Shown here piece by piece: positions 12,001 to 21,600 of a stretch of DNA of 64,000 nucleotides. Location: positions 30,008,768 to 30,072,767 of the forward strand of contig NC_049980.1 in NCBI RefSeq assembly GCF_000003815.2, written 5' to 3'. The translations under genes and the position numbers were made by a program. Under the pieces are notes generated by a model that did not search any database, was not told the DNA's origin, and was given only the letters and a program-made list of their open reading frames with translations. How positions within the stretch are numbered: the stretch's first letter is position 1; each line of letters opens with the position of its first letter. This stretch comes from Branchiostoma floridae. Taxonomy: Eukaryota > Chordata > Leptocardii > Amphioxiformes > Branchiostomatidae.

Positions 12001-13804
12001 TTGCAAAGTTTTCCTCCAAAACACTAATACAGAAAACGCTGACGTCCTCAGACTGTTCCCAGGAAGTGTTGCAGACTCACTCAACAAGTCTCCTGCCTTC
12101 AGCACCCGTTCTAAGCTCCCTGACACCCCACCGCAGGGCTGTTCGACCTCCCAATTCTCTACCTCACCAAAAGATGCCAAAACAAGAACTCCGGACTCCA
12201 TCAGCAAGTGGCCCCGGAAGAAAAGGCCCACAGACTCATCTCCTGTGCAGAGCTTGAACACACCAAAGTCCACTACCACTACTCCCTCCCCAAGAACCAA
12301 GACCCTGATGGGAAGGCTGGAAACAAGTTCTGCACTAAGAAGGTCTCCGAGAAGCAGGAAACCCAGCAGGGCAAGAGGGAGACTAGATGTGGGTGAAAAG
12401 ACAGAGACAACAGATTTCTTGGACGATATTGAGGTAGTGAATAGGATGGTAGAAGACATACCAACTTTTGACCAGGCAGAGAAAAATAAGGTCCCTTCTA
12501 CCTCACCTCTGTCAGCAAAAGGTCTGCTTGCGCTTACACAGTCACCAATATTGACCAACATGTCGTCACGCAGAAAACGTACGCCCTCAGGATCTTCTAA
12601 GGTTACAAACTTAACATGCAGCATAAGGTCCCGGTCCAAGTCACCAGATTTTGGCAGTTGTAGTCAGCAAAGCGAGTCTGCGGGAGGGTGGTCACTGTTA
12701 ATGGGAAGAAAGAGGAAGAGAAGTGGCAGTGGAGGACAGCATAACGATATCGGTGGCCCTGTGGAAGAAGATGTGTGGGAATCTTCTAGAAAGAAGAGCC
12801 GGACTGACTTCGGAAGTAGTCCGGAGGAAGGTCTGAGGAGCAGGAAGAACAGGCTAAGCTTGAGTAGGAAGAAAAAGCTGCAGATGGAAATAAAAGGCAA
12901 GTCAGACAGCCAAGAAGTCGACATGGATGTCAGTGCTTTGTCGTGTGCAAGCCTCGACATATCCTCTGCTGATGAGGATGTGTTTTATTCTGTGGACAAT
13001 TCAGCAGGAGTAAAGAAAGGTGGGGTTGAGACATCTGAGAGTGCAAAGCATCGATCAAGTCAGGACAAAGATGCGACCAGTAGTCACAGTAGTCTCCAGT
13101 GCACGCCACCAGTCAAGAAGAAATATTCCTCGGCTCCACTCTCTGCACATGGCCTGCTGAAGCTAACACAGTCCCCGCTTCTAACAAGCAGACATACCAG
13201 TGACAGCCCTAAGATGCCTGCAAGAGAGACATCCATGTCTCGGAGTAACTCCTCACTTCAGTCGGAAGACGTGATCGATTACATCTCCCCTCCTCCAAGT
13301 CCCCAGCATGGAGAGAGTACTAATAAGTTGTCTGTATTTGGATCCCCTCACAGAGAGTCACAGAACAAGGACAGACAAATGTCACCCTCATCCAGCATGG
13401 GACATTACCTGCTGTCATCCTCCCCTCCCACCAAACAAAAGGTTTCCTCTACAAGTAAGGCATCACCTCGGAGCAGGAGAACTTTGTCCAGGTCAGGGGA
13501 GACTCTGCTAAAGTCCAAGGTTTTACAGAAGTGTCCAACTGCATCTTCAACAGTTTCAAATTCTAGTTGGTCCTCTCCAAATAAGAGTGAAGGAAGTAAA
13601 ACTTTATGTACTTCTTTGAGAAGCCCGAGGCTTCGCATTAAGACTCCTCCCCAGTCCAGTGAGCCAACGGCTTTAAGGAAGTCACCAAGAAACATGAAGA
13701 AAGCCGGCGCAAAGAGAAATCTAGGACAGCTGTACAGACCAAAGGATGAAGTACCACAGGAAAATGTGAAACTGTGCAGGAAGAAGTCTGTTCAGAGTTT
13801 ATGA
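1..13804 (+). CDS. TICRR: TICRR (Treslin) homologue, 5' end outside window
   Basis: Treslin/TICRR binds TopBP1 and MTBP in the nucleus and, once phosphorylated by CDK, helps load CDC45 so that replication origins fire. Exons read here: 1-171, 634-883, 1135-1270, 1705-1814, 2274-2428, 2904-3027, 3725-3789, 3895-3978, 4396-4505, 5010-5125, 5696-5846, 6525-6704, 7336-7432, 7617-7689, 8335-8499, 10697-10858, 11217-13804 (stop TGA at 13802). Every junction is GT-AG and phases agree throughout, giving 4,737 nt (about 1,578 residues). Human Treslin is about 1,910 residues, so roughly 330 N-terminal residues lie left of the window. The first half is globular and mixed in composition. The last exon is basic, Ser/Pro-rich and probably disordered. 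Identification rests on the paired CDK-site exon and overall architecture. The main uncertainty is exon 15, which has two possible donors. Confidence 0.93.
3190..3330 (+). repeat. SINE-like repeat in TICRR intron 6 (family with copies at 41155 and 51470)
   Basis: CACCGGGACCCCCCCTACTC with TTGATAAGTGTGTAGGGCTC TTTTACG is closely matched at about 51541-51600 (CACCGGGCAATTAACCCCTA, GATAAGTGTATTGGGTTC) and more loosely at about 41220-41280. A short dispersed repeat of unknown origin. Confidence 0.55.
3606..3633. repeat. (AC)n microsatellite in TICRR intron 6
   Basis: About 14 uninterrupted CA dinucleotides lie roughly 90 bp upstream of TICRR exon 7. It is a simple sequence repeat and no function is implied. 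Confidence 0.95.
5131..5253. repeat. (CAAT)n tract plus tandem ~43-bp duplication in TICRR intron 10
   Basis: Just after the exon 10 donor comes a run of CAAT tetramers (about 5131-5158). It is followed by two nearly identical copies of a segment containing AAGGGTCTGGCAGCCAGAGG (starting near 5176 and 5218). They look like a recent local tandem duplication; the copies differ at very few positions. Confidence 0.85.
7735..7860 (+). repeat. tRNA-derived SINE in TICRR intron 14
   Basis: GTGTGGCCTAATGGTTAGAGTG is a clear A-box head, and TACCTTTGGGAAAGGCACTATACACC is the tail shared with other copies in the window. It lies on the sense strand between exons 14 and 15. Confidence 0.65.
8147..8356 (+). 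repeat. Three tandem copies of an intron/exon boundary
   Basis: About 70 bp, covering the 3' end of TICRR intron 14 and the start of exon 15, is present three times (cores near 8189-8210, 8259-8280 and 8334-8355). Each core reads GATGTAAGTGAAGTGAAGA. The third copy is the functional acceptor and exon start, because only it keeps frame into the rest of exon 15. Copy A retains a CAG-type acceptor and copy B has a degraded AAG. Confidence 0.85.
8540..9330 (+). mobile_element. CR1-like non-LTR retrotransposon, 5'-truncated and frameshifted
   Basis: The translation shows the end of a reverse transcriptase of the CR1/L2/Rex1 group: NGMLLNGKK, then GFIFDNRLSW with HVRAMVSKASSRLHYLRLL, then SLIRPILEYG and ERVQRRTLRII. 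The frame breaks near 8975-8985 at an A-run; homology to the usual C-terminal tail continues in another frame to about 9187. A tail with AATAAA and GTTGTTGAAGTGA repeats follows, typical of CR1 3' ends. It lies in TICRR intron 15 on the same strand. The 5' truncation and frameshift mean it is dead. Confidence 0.85.
9405..10240. repeat. Triplicated intronic module in TICRR intron 15
   Basis: Three related segments, about 9405-9470, 9700-9780 and 10165-10240, share GGCCAG...TTTTTCCAT, then GT(C)CACAAACGTAAC and AGTAACAG. They lie about 300-460 bp apart, so the intron appears to have grown by duplication of a larger block. No coding content is visible. Confidence 0.7.
10306..10647. mobile_element. 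Non-autonomous DNA transposon, 342 bp, TSD AATGT
   Basis: The element starts CAGGGCTTGAAATAC and ends GTATTTCGAGCGCTG, imperfect terminal inverted repeats. It is flanked on both sides by AATGT (10301-10305 and 10648-10652), a 5-bp target-site duplication. The interior repeats ACCTGCAC words. A CAGGG terminus with a 5-bp duplication is compatible with a hAT-type MITE; family assignment is tentative. A longer relative lies at 27751-28352. Confidence 0.75.
10697..10858 (+). CDS. TICRR: TICRR exon carrying the paired CDK/TopBP1 sites
   Basis: This exon contains an EETP motif (Thr-Pro at 10732-10737) and, 33 residues later, a GESP motif (Ser-Pro at 10831-10836). In human Treslin, CDK phosphorylation of T969 and S1001 (32 residues apart) creates the docking site for the TopBP1 N-terminal BRCT repeats and is essential for origin firing. 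The acidic residues before each site, the basic residues after the first, and the spacing make these the likely equivalents; exact residue equivalence is inferred. The exon has phase 1 at both ends. A small transposable element ends only 50 bp upstream of its acceptor. Confidence 0.85.
11217..13804 (+). CDS. TICRR: TICRR giant terminal exon, disordered C-terminal region
   Basis: A single 2,588-nt exon encodes about 860 residues, over half of the part seen here. It is rich in Ser, Pro, Lys and Arg and carries dozens of SP/TP dipeptides, many as TPRK, SPRK or TPSKR, which are CDK-type contexts. Two near-identical blocks, PLSAKGLLALTQSPILT (about 12506-12556) and PLSAHGLLKLTQSPLLT (about 13135-13185), are the only obviously conserved linear motifs inside it. 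The stop TGA is at 13802-13804. Other-frame ORFs in this interval are shadows caused by composition bias. Confidence 0.92.
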
Positions 13805-14666
13805 GTTTTAACCTTCCTCCTACGTGGGGTTTACTTAGGTGCACATTTGTGTGTGTCAGCAGTATGCAGGTTAATTGGAGTAACACGAAAAAGATTGTAT
13901 ATTTGCTTAAATCTCGTATCTAACCATGTTTTTCAATTCTTTTAGTTTGGAGATACAAATTGTGGCATGTATCCACCAAATTTTGACTAGGAATTTCAAA
14001 TTGCTTTCACTGAGAAGACAAGGTAAGGACAGCTTTATTGGTTATTATCAGTTTCTAAGCCACCTTATGTTTTTACTCAAGCCAACTCCTGGTTCCTACA
14101 TGTATAATGAATTGTTTTAAAAAATTACCACTTTGCGGAAAGAACAGCATTCATACAGTCGTGACCAATAAAATAACTAAAATTCAAGACTAAATTTCTA
14201 AGTTGTAAAAAATATTTTACTTGAATATCTATATTTTGAAAACCGAGTTGTATTTGTAGGTATAAATGTAGATATTTATGTGGTAGGGGTTAAAATTTCT
14301 TAATTCTGTGTTAGGATACTGAAAGAAAGAAGGCAGCAAACTATTTCAAACCTCACATTTTGGATGTGTAGATGTCAATGTCTATATTTGATATGAAATG
14401 TTACAGTAGTTATTTCATTTTCCAAGTAATAACTTTTAATTATATTCTTTTAGGCAAGTCAGTCATGTGGCGTATAAACATCTTTGCAATATTCAACTAC
14501 ATGTGTATGATTAGCCAATTAAAACAAAATATTCCTAGTATTTTAGTGATTACTGATGGACTTTTTTTGTTAGGATACAACTCTTTCGATAGATGATTCT
14601 TGAATACTAGTACGTCGTTTTCCTATACAAATATCAGTCTGTTCTATTCCTTGTATAGAGAATAAA
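13805..14666 (+). terminator. TICRR: TICRR 3' UTR with two poly(A) signals
   Basis: AT-rich sequence after the TICRR stop contains AATAAA at 14167-14172 and again at 14661-14666. The second is followed by a TG-containing stretch typical of a cleavage region. No coding sequence is visible. I take the second signal as the more distal site; which one is used cannot be told from sequence. Confidence 0.6.
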
Positions 14667-14747
14667 GATGTCTTGTACTATCAGTTACTGCACTTGTTCA
14701 GTATTCAAACACACACTTTGAACATCTCAGTGAGTATATAGTGCACC

Positions 14748-15684
14748 TTTATTCTGGAAGCTGTACTATACAATATCTGTTGTATATATATATACAATGA
14801 CTAACAAAATGCTGTTCGTCATATCTACAGTATAATTCATTCGTAAAAAGAATAACCTTAAAAGTTAATGCATGGTAAGATAGTAAATGCTAAACTTTCT
14901 TCCAGCAAACTTTCAAAGACCACTGTCGCCTTCTTCGGGATCCAATCACCAAAGACCAATCACTTGTATGATGATTTAATACCTCCATAACAGATAAGCT
15001 TCCATGATAGCATGGTGAGATAGATTGCCAGGAATTGGTCAACATTGCATCTGAACAAGATACATTGTATTTCTGCCTAAGAATGTTGGACAATATTAAA
15101 AGCTATAATGTACATTGCTAAAATAAAGAACTACACAAAGTCATTTGTATATGCATGTACAGGTATATTCACAAAAGTCATAAAACCTCTTCATAAAATG
15201 TGTCATACCAATTACAATGTTCCAGCATGTGAAACAAAACTTGACATAACACTATAAACAGCAGGCTGAACCTTCTAACACGTTTTCTGGACTAAGGCAC
15301 TTCTCCAACTGGATCTCTTTTGCATATCAATTTATAGGACATAAACATGCTTTTCAACAAAGTGTCACTAAAGAAAGGTAGTGGATTCTGCCTGATAGTT
15401 TCCCAAATCATATCCAGCTGCTAGTGAGTAATAATTGGTATTTGGCATATTACTAAACCTAGATTGCAATGCACTCAAAGTCTACTAGGGGGCAATTTAG
15501 AAGCATGTTCGTTCTTCGGCAAGTGTAGCATAAGGCAATGTGTACACATGTATCTTCACAAAAGTCAGTCACAGAAGAAAACATGTTTGTAATTCAATCT
15601 TCTTTTGCACATATACAAGAAACATTTGGATTTTGAATGGCCGTCCAGATTGACACTAAGACTTAGTGTCCGTTTTATTGATCT
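14748..15684 (-). terminator. LAS2: LAS2 3' UTR with proximal and distal poly(A) signals
   Basis: On the minus strand AATAAA occurs at 15674-15679, only 5 nt after the stop codon, and again at 14748-14753. The interval between them is AT-rich and non-coding. The distal signal faces the plus-strand TICRR signal at 14661-14666, about 80 bp away, so the two genes end tail-to-tail with almost no spacer. Which LAS2 signal is used is unknown. Confidence 0.55.
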
Positions 15685-18600
15685 TTAGCTGTTTCCCCTG
15701 CCTTCTTCATCGGTGGTGACCAGTAGCTTCAGCCTGGATAGATGGTGCAGGGCCCTGAAACATTACCAACAAAAACAGGTTATACATCATGTACATCTGA
15801 GGTCACAGACTTTTTAGGCCATAGGGACTGTGGGTTGTTAGTCCACTAAGTCAAGCTCATGATGTTGAAAGGCATAGAAAATCTCTCCTTCCAGTAACCA
15901 TGCACACCTTTTTACCTCCCCGATTGAACAAACATCATCTAGGCAGGAATTGATCCCTGGCTTCATCCCATTTATGCTATGTAGACCATTACCCCACAGT
16001 TATTGACACCACTTACATGTACATGCACAACAAATGCAAACAATTAACAATGTAACTGCTGTTCAAAACAAAAGATAAATGAATGTCATGTTCTAACATG
16101 TTACCAGGAATCATTCGTAGCACCTGCAGAGCTGAATACTCACCTGCCTAAAGACTGTGCACCAGGTTCAGTACGGAACTGCTCAGGGCTTCCCTCAACG
16201 GGGGAGGGAATGTCTGTATCTTCCCCCAGATAGGTCTAAACAAATGAGAACAAGAAATAAGAGAAATGGAGATACATCGATGAAGGTTAGAAATCCAGGT
16301 AATAAGATACATGTACACCAAAGAGCAGCTACTCAAGCAACTGGAAATGATTTTGGAAACGGTCCGACAGGGAATGAAGTTACAATAACAGTACGTCACA
16401 ACAAAAACTCTTGTGTCGTGTTCAGTTGGAAGTTAATGGAGCACAATTGCATGTGTATGGCAAGTGCTGTGATTTATATGATCTCTTCATGAGGCCACAA
16501 ACTTTTGGTTTCTGTTTTTAAACAGTGCTTGTCATATGTATTCTGAAAGTGGCAAAATTCTTTAGGGCCCCTCCATCATAGTATGAGACTGCAGTCAATG
16601 GCGCTACCGCAAACTTATAACCAGTGCGAACGCTCCATTTTCCCGCTACCAAGAAAGTAAATCCCCGCGAACTTAAATGCATTTACCTACCATTTACAGT
16701 GGCCTAAGTGCCTAGGCCAGTGACTGGCCCCTTGCTCCCTCCGTGATATAATTATGTACATGCACAAAATGTACCTGTTCGTCTTCGCTGTGATCACTCC
16801 CCACCCTGTTGGCCAGCCTGGCTGTGGAAGCCTGAACTGACTGCATAGAGAACAGCATGTTCTTCAGGGCCTCCACTGGACCTGGCTGTTCCCCTCCAGT
16901 CAGGGTCTCCTCCTGCAACCATGCAGAACAAGGGATTGGTTTGGCATATACATTGCACATGGATGACAAAGTATGAACTAGTACAGCCAGTGATGGAATC
17001 AAAGGGCACAACCTACAGCATCAGAATGGCTGCAACCAACCAGGGAGCAATGGTATAAAATATAGGTGTGAACCTCTCCTATCATCCTTCAGTGTGTAAC
17101 CTAATTTATTGTAGCCTATCAGATGGCAGTGTAATCCTGGGATATGAAATAACATGAAGCCATAATGCCATTCCACAAAAAGCTCAAAAAACCTTGATTT
17201 GAGCTCGTCAGCTACTGTCATATTGATGATTCTAAACTTGCTTGAATTCTGACGAGGGAAAGTGAATTTGCCTTGTCAGATGATCCCAGAAGCTATTTAT
17301 ATTATGATTGGTAATTATATCTACATCGAGTAGTTACAATCTCGCTGCATAACATTGAAATTTGTGACATTCATTTGCATATAAGGGATAAAAGATATTC
17401 AGTACTTCACAAAATAAACATACTTGTAGACATCTGCAAAACTGTGTTTGGTGTCTACTCGATCTTGACTGTTGGATTATGACGTCCACTAGGTCTGGTC
17501 TAGTTATCATCCATCCCCTTCCGATGCCAGACAATCCTCTATAAAGTTGTCTATAATGTTCTTTTTCCTCAAGAATCTTCGGTTGTCCCTGTCCCAAGCA
17601 CCCATACACTCCTGCATGAACTGCCTGATGATGTTGGGAGAGGTGGAAGTGGAGGAACGCACCTTGCTTTCTGAGTGGTCCTCATCCATAACATCATGGA
17701 GGAAGTCACCGATGATTCCCGTCCTCTTGTTTCCTCCTAGTCTTCTGTCTCTGGTGTTGTTCTGTTTGTTGATGGGCTGAGGTTTTCTGCTGTAACATTA
17801 AAAAATCACTATGGTTAAAAAATGATTTGCCAGACTTATAATATTACATATTAGCCTAGAAGAGTGCTTGCTTTGAATTCCAGAGGTTGTAGGTTAATAT
17901 GTAAAGACTTTTATCTCTGCTTGGCTTTCAGCATGAATGAGAAAGACTATGGTTAAACACACACCTGTATCAGTGAACTACTAGTAATCCCCAGTGCTGT
18001 AGTGCTTGTACAACTGTGTGGTCTAAGGGCTATATTATGTAGAAACAGAGATGGGTACTGCCCTATATACTGAAGGGGAAGGATCTTAAAAATCAGAAAT
18101 AGTATCCCTGCTTCAACAGTCAAATTCATGTAGGGCAAACTTTAACAAACCAATCAAGATCAGTGCTGAAAAATCTGGATCTGGAAAAATATGGGGCAAC
18201 ACCCCTCTTGTTGGGGTAAAATTCCCAGGGAATGCAATGTTGAAGGTGTATACAAAATAAGTACTTACAAGTTGGTGTGTCTTTCCCATGGTCTTTCTTC
18301 ACTCAGAATCTCTTCTGTGTCCGGACTGCCTCCTCTGATATTGGCTGGCCTGAGCTTTGGTTTCGGCAGAGGCTTGTTCAGCACTCTTTCCGCCTTGCTC
18401 AACAAAGCTTTCACCTTGGAGTCTATCACATAGGAACAACACAAAAAACATTCACACATTTCACTTTTACATTTAGTAGAGTTTACAGCTTAACAATGCA
18501 AACAAAACACAAGCATAGGCTGTTGCATGTATCCACCCTGTTCTAGCATCAGTCCACCTCACTGAATGCTTCCCTACCGAATAGTCTGGTACCCATTTAC

Positions 18601-21600
18601 ATATAGAGAGAAACGATTTTCATTTAGATATTCAGGTATCTTAAATATACTTGAGAGCTGTGATTGGCTCCAAGTTGCATGGTTCAAACAAGCATTTTAA
18701 ATTTGATTTCAGTTAATACTGATTATAAATTGATTTTATACCCAAAATGATAAATGACGTAAGGGTCAAAATTTATGTTTAAATGGGAGAAGGTGCAAGA
18801 CCATTTGTCAGGGAAGTAATCAGAGGAGCCAAACCTGAGCTACATTTACATGTAGAATATACATTTGTAGGAATGATACCTCAGGCTACACCAAGGCTTG
18901 AAATGAAGAAATTTCAATAGATCGACACCAGGAATGACCCACCTGCACTTCTACTTGAGCTTGTGCTGTTTTTCCTGCTGGCCGTCCCACTGTGGATGCC
19001 TGATGTGGATGGACTCAGGTTCAGCAGTGGTACGGGAGGTTGGACCAACAGCCCGTCCGTGTCCAGGGAGAATGCCTCATCCCTGGAGGGGCTTGTTCTA
19101 CTGGATCCTCGTGGCCATTGAAGGAGCAGATCATTCGTACTGCTTGAGTCTGAACCGTCCGACCAATAGATGTACTTGCCTTTCTGTCTGTTACTTCTCG
19201 ACACGTGTTTCGAGCTTGCTTTTAAAGGTTTACTGTTTTCTTGTCTGAACGACACTGTTTTGTCTCTCCCGCTTCTGAACTTGTACGACATTGGTCTGGT
19301 CAGTCTCTTGGGAGATATCCTTTTCCCCAAGGCCTTTCTGGTGTCTAGGTCCCTGCTGTTGCCATTGAACATTGGCTTCTTGAACACTTCGGAGTCACTC
19401 ATGACAGGTTTAACACTGTTCCAGGTTCCTTCACTGCTTGCCATGCCATTGTCCCATCCATTTGGATGCTGAGAACCCTTCAATCTCCTATCCTCCTTAT
19501 AAAACCTAAAGTCCTTATCCCCCTTTCTACTTGCTTCCCTGCTATTAGTGGCTACCATATCTCCCTTCAACCTTTTAAGTCTCGACAACTCTTTCTTTAT
19601 CCCATTCTTTTCTACAGTTGACAACAGCTTGCCGGCATTTTGTGATCTCGACTTTGGAGTTGACAGTGAATCATCTTCTAAGTCTGTCCTACTCAGTGCC
19701 TGGGGTTTACGGTCCATTTCCCCAGACAGAAGCGCATCAACAGATGGGTAATGTCTGAGATAACTTCTGCTTTCCTCACTAGAAATTCCTGGGTTCAGTG
19801 GCAAGTCTGTCAAGTCCGATCTCGCGGCGTTCGTCACACTACTTATCCCCGACACATCCAATTCTTTCAGCCAGCCTGGATACTTTCCCTTCCGCCTGTC
19901 CAGTGCAACAGAAGCAGAGCTTGGTCTTTCTGCGGCGGCGTATCTATAAGCATCGTCAGCCTCGGATGTGGCCCTTGTTACGCTACTTATTCCTGATACG
20001 TTAAGGTCCTTCAGCCAGCTTGGATACTTCGGCTTTCCCGACGGAATAGGTCCGGATTGAAGTCTGTGTACGTTTCTATAAGAGGGTTCTCCTGTTTCAC
20101 TACTTTTCCTTGTGACACTGCTAACTCCCGAGACATCCAGGTCTTTCAGCCAACTGGGATATCTGGGGCGATCGAGGGGTAACGATCCAGACCTCCTCCT
20201 GAATTTCTGGTTGGAGAAGTCCTCCGGAGCAGACCGACTCGTGAGCAGCTCTGTCTCCTCAGCAGAGTGGCTCTGTCTGTACCTCCCCACCCCACCCGAT
20301 CTACTGGACTGAAGGTACAGGTCTGTGTCCTCTGAGGAGTATCCGCTCGTGTGGTATCTACCTGTCTTTGGTGGTACGTAGCTGCCGTTCCTGCTGCTGG
20401 AGGATGCAAACGTGACGCCTTGAGGTCTGGAGATGTCATCCAGGCTGGCGGAGGCATTGAGCCTGGTGGGGTACCTGTCAAGGGAGGAGTGTGGAGTCCA
20501 ATGTTTGGACGTGACGTGGGAGGGAGCAAGGATCAAAGCGTCGGTGGCCAGACTGTCTATGTCGCTGGGGAGGTGGCCGGCAACAATGGAGCTGCCTGGC
20601 AGAGGCGACAGCTGACCGCTGGACTCGTCGTGTAGCACTTTGGACGTCTCTATCAAGGCCCGGGCTGAAGAGACAGAAGGGATCATTCAGGAAATTATTA
20701 AGTATTTGTTTAGTGTTTGCAAGACAGAGGTAGGGAAACAAGACATCTCCTGCAGACACACTGGAGCCTTTGTAGGGATTGTGTATACAGGATGGTTTGC
20801 AGAATGTATTAGGGGACTCAAGCAAAATGACTTACTGCCACAACCCAACAAATTGGCAGACAATGAATTGACAGAATCTAATCGAGATTGACAGAAGTAC
20901 ACCCTTTTATACACTAGATTAGATTCTTCTATTAAGTATGAAAGGAACAAGACTCAAGACAGCTTTCAATTAGAAATTATCAGGTCTTGGAGATGAAATA
21001 ATGAGGTCCTGGAGTTGAATTGCCTCCAATGACCTTAACAAAATAACATAGGAGATCAAGATACATGTACTTGTTTCTCATGAATGAAAACTGTCCCACC
21101 TCTCTCTCTTTCCGAGTCTGCTCTTCGCATTTCTTCATAAGAAGCATCAATGAGGGCCTTTGACGACAAGCTTCTCTCCCCTCTGTGGTGGTCATGTTCT
21201 TTCCTTGCAGTGGATGTAACTGTCAACTTCTGAGGGAACGGCGACAACGTGCTAGAGCTAGACTGTTGTAGGTAGCTCCCACCGGAACTTGATTTATCGT
21301 AGTCTGAAATATATGCATCCAGGGCTGCAGACGCGGACTGAAACATCTTACTCTGGAACAGAATCGAGGATGAATTTCTGGAATGACTGGAACCATGTCT
21401 GGAGTTCGACGATAGGAGGTCTGTAAGCGTCGTCGTCTGGGACGTGTTGAGGCTCCGTCGCGAGGACCGCTTATCCGATGCATCTGCCATGGATCACAAT
21501 GACAAAAGACAGCATTCACCGCCTGACAGGGTCCCTTTTCAGGAGGGCCACGGTTCTGAATCGGTACTGGCTTCACACGTCAGCGCAGCTGTTTGGCAAC

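Noticed and set aside
11950-12639. 229-codon minus-strand ORF opposite the TICRR last exon
   Set aside because: Shadow frame caused by the biased Ser/Pro/Lys codon usage of the sense exon.
20640-20686. ATG at 20686 as start of a 590-residue LAS2 protein
   Set aside because: The ATG lies in the intron before a clear acceptor at 20665; exon 2 joins in phase and gives a better N-terminus.
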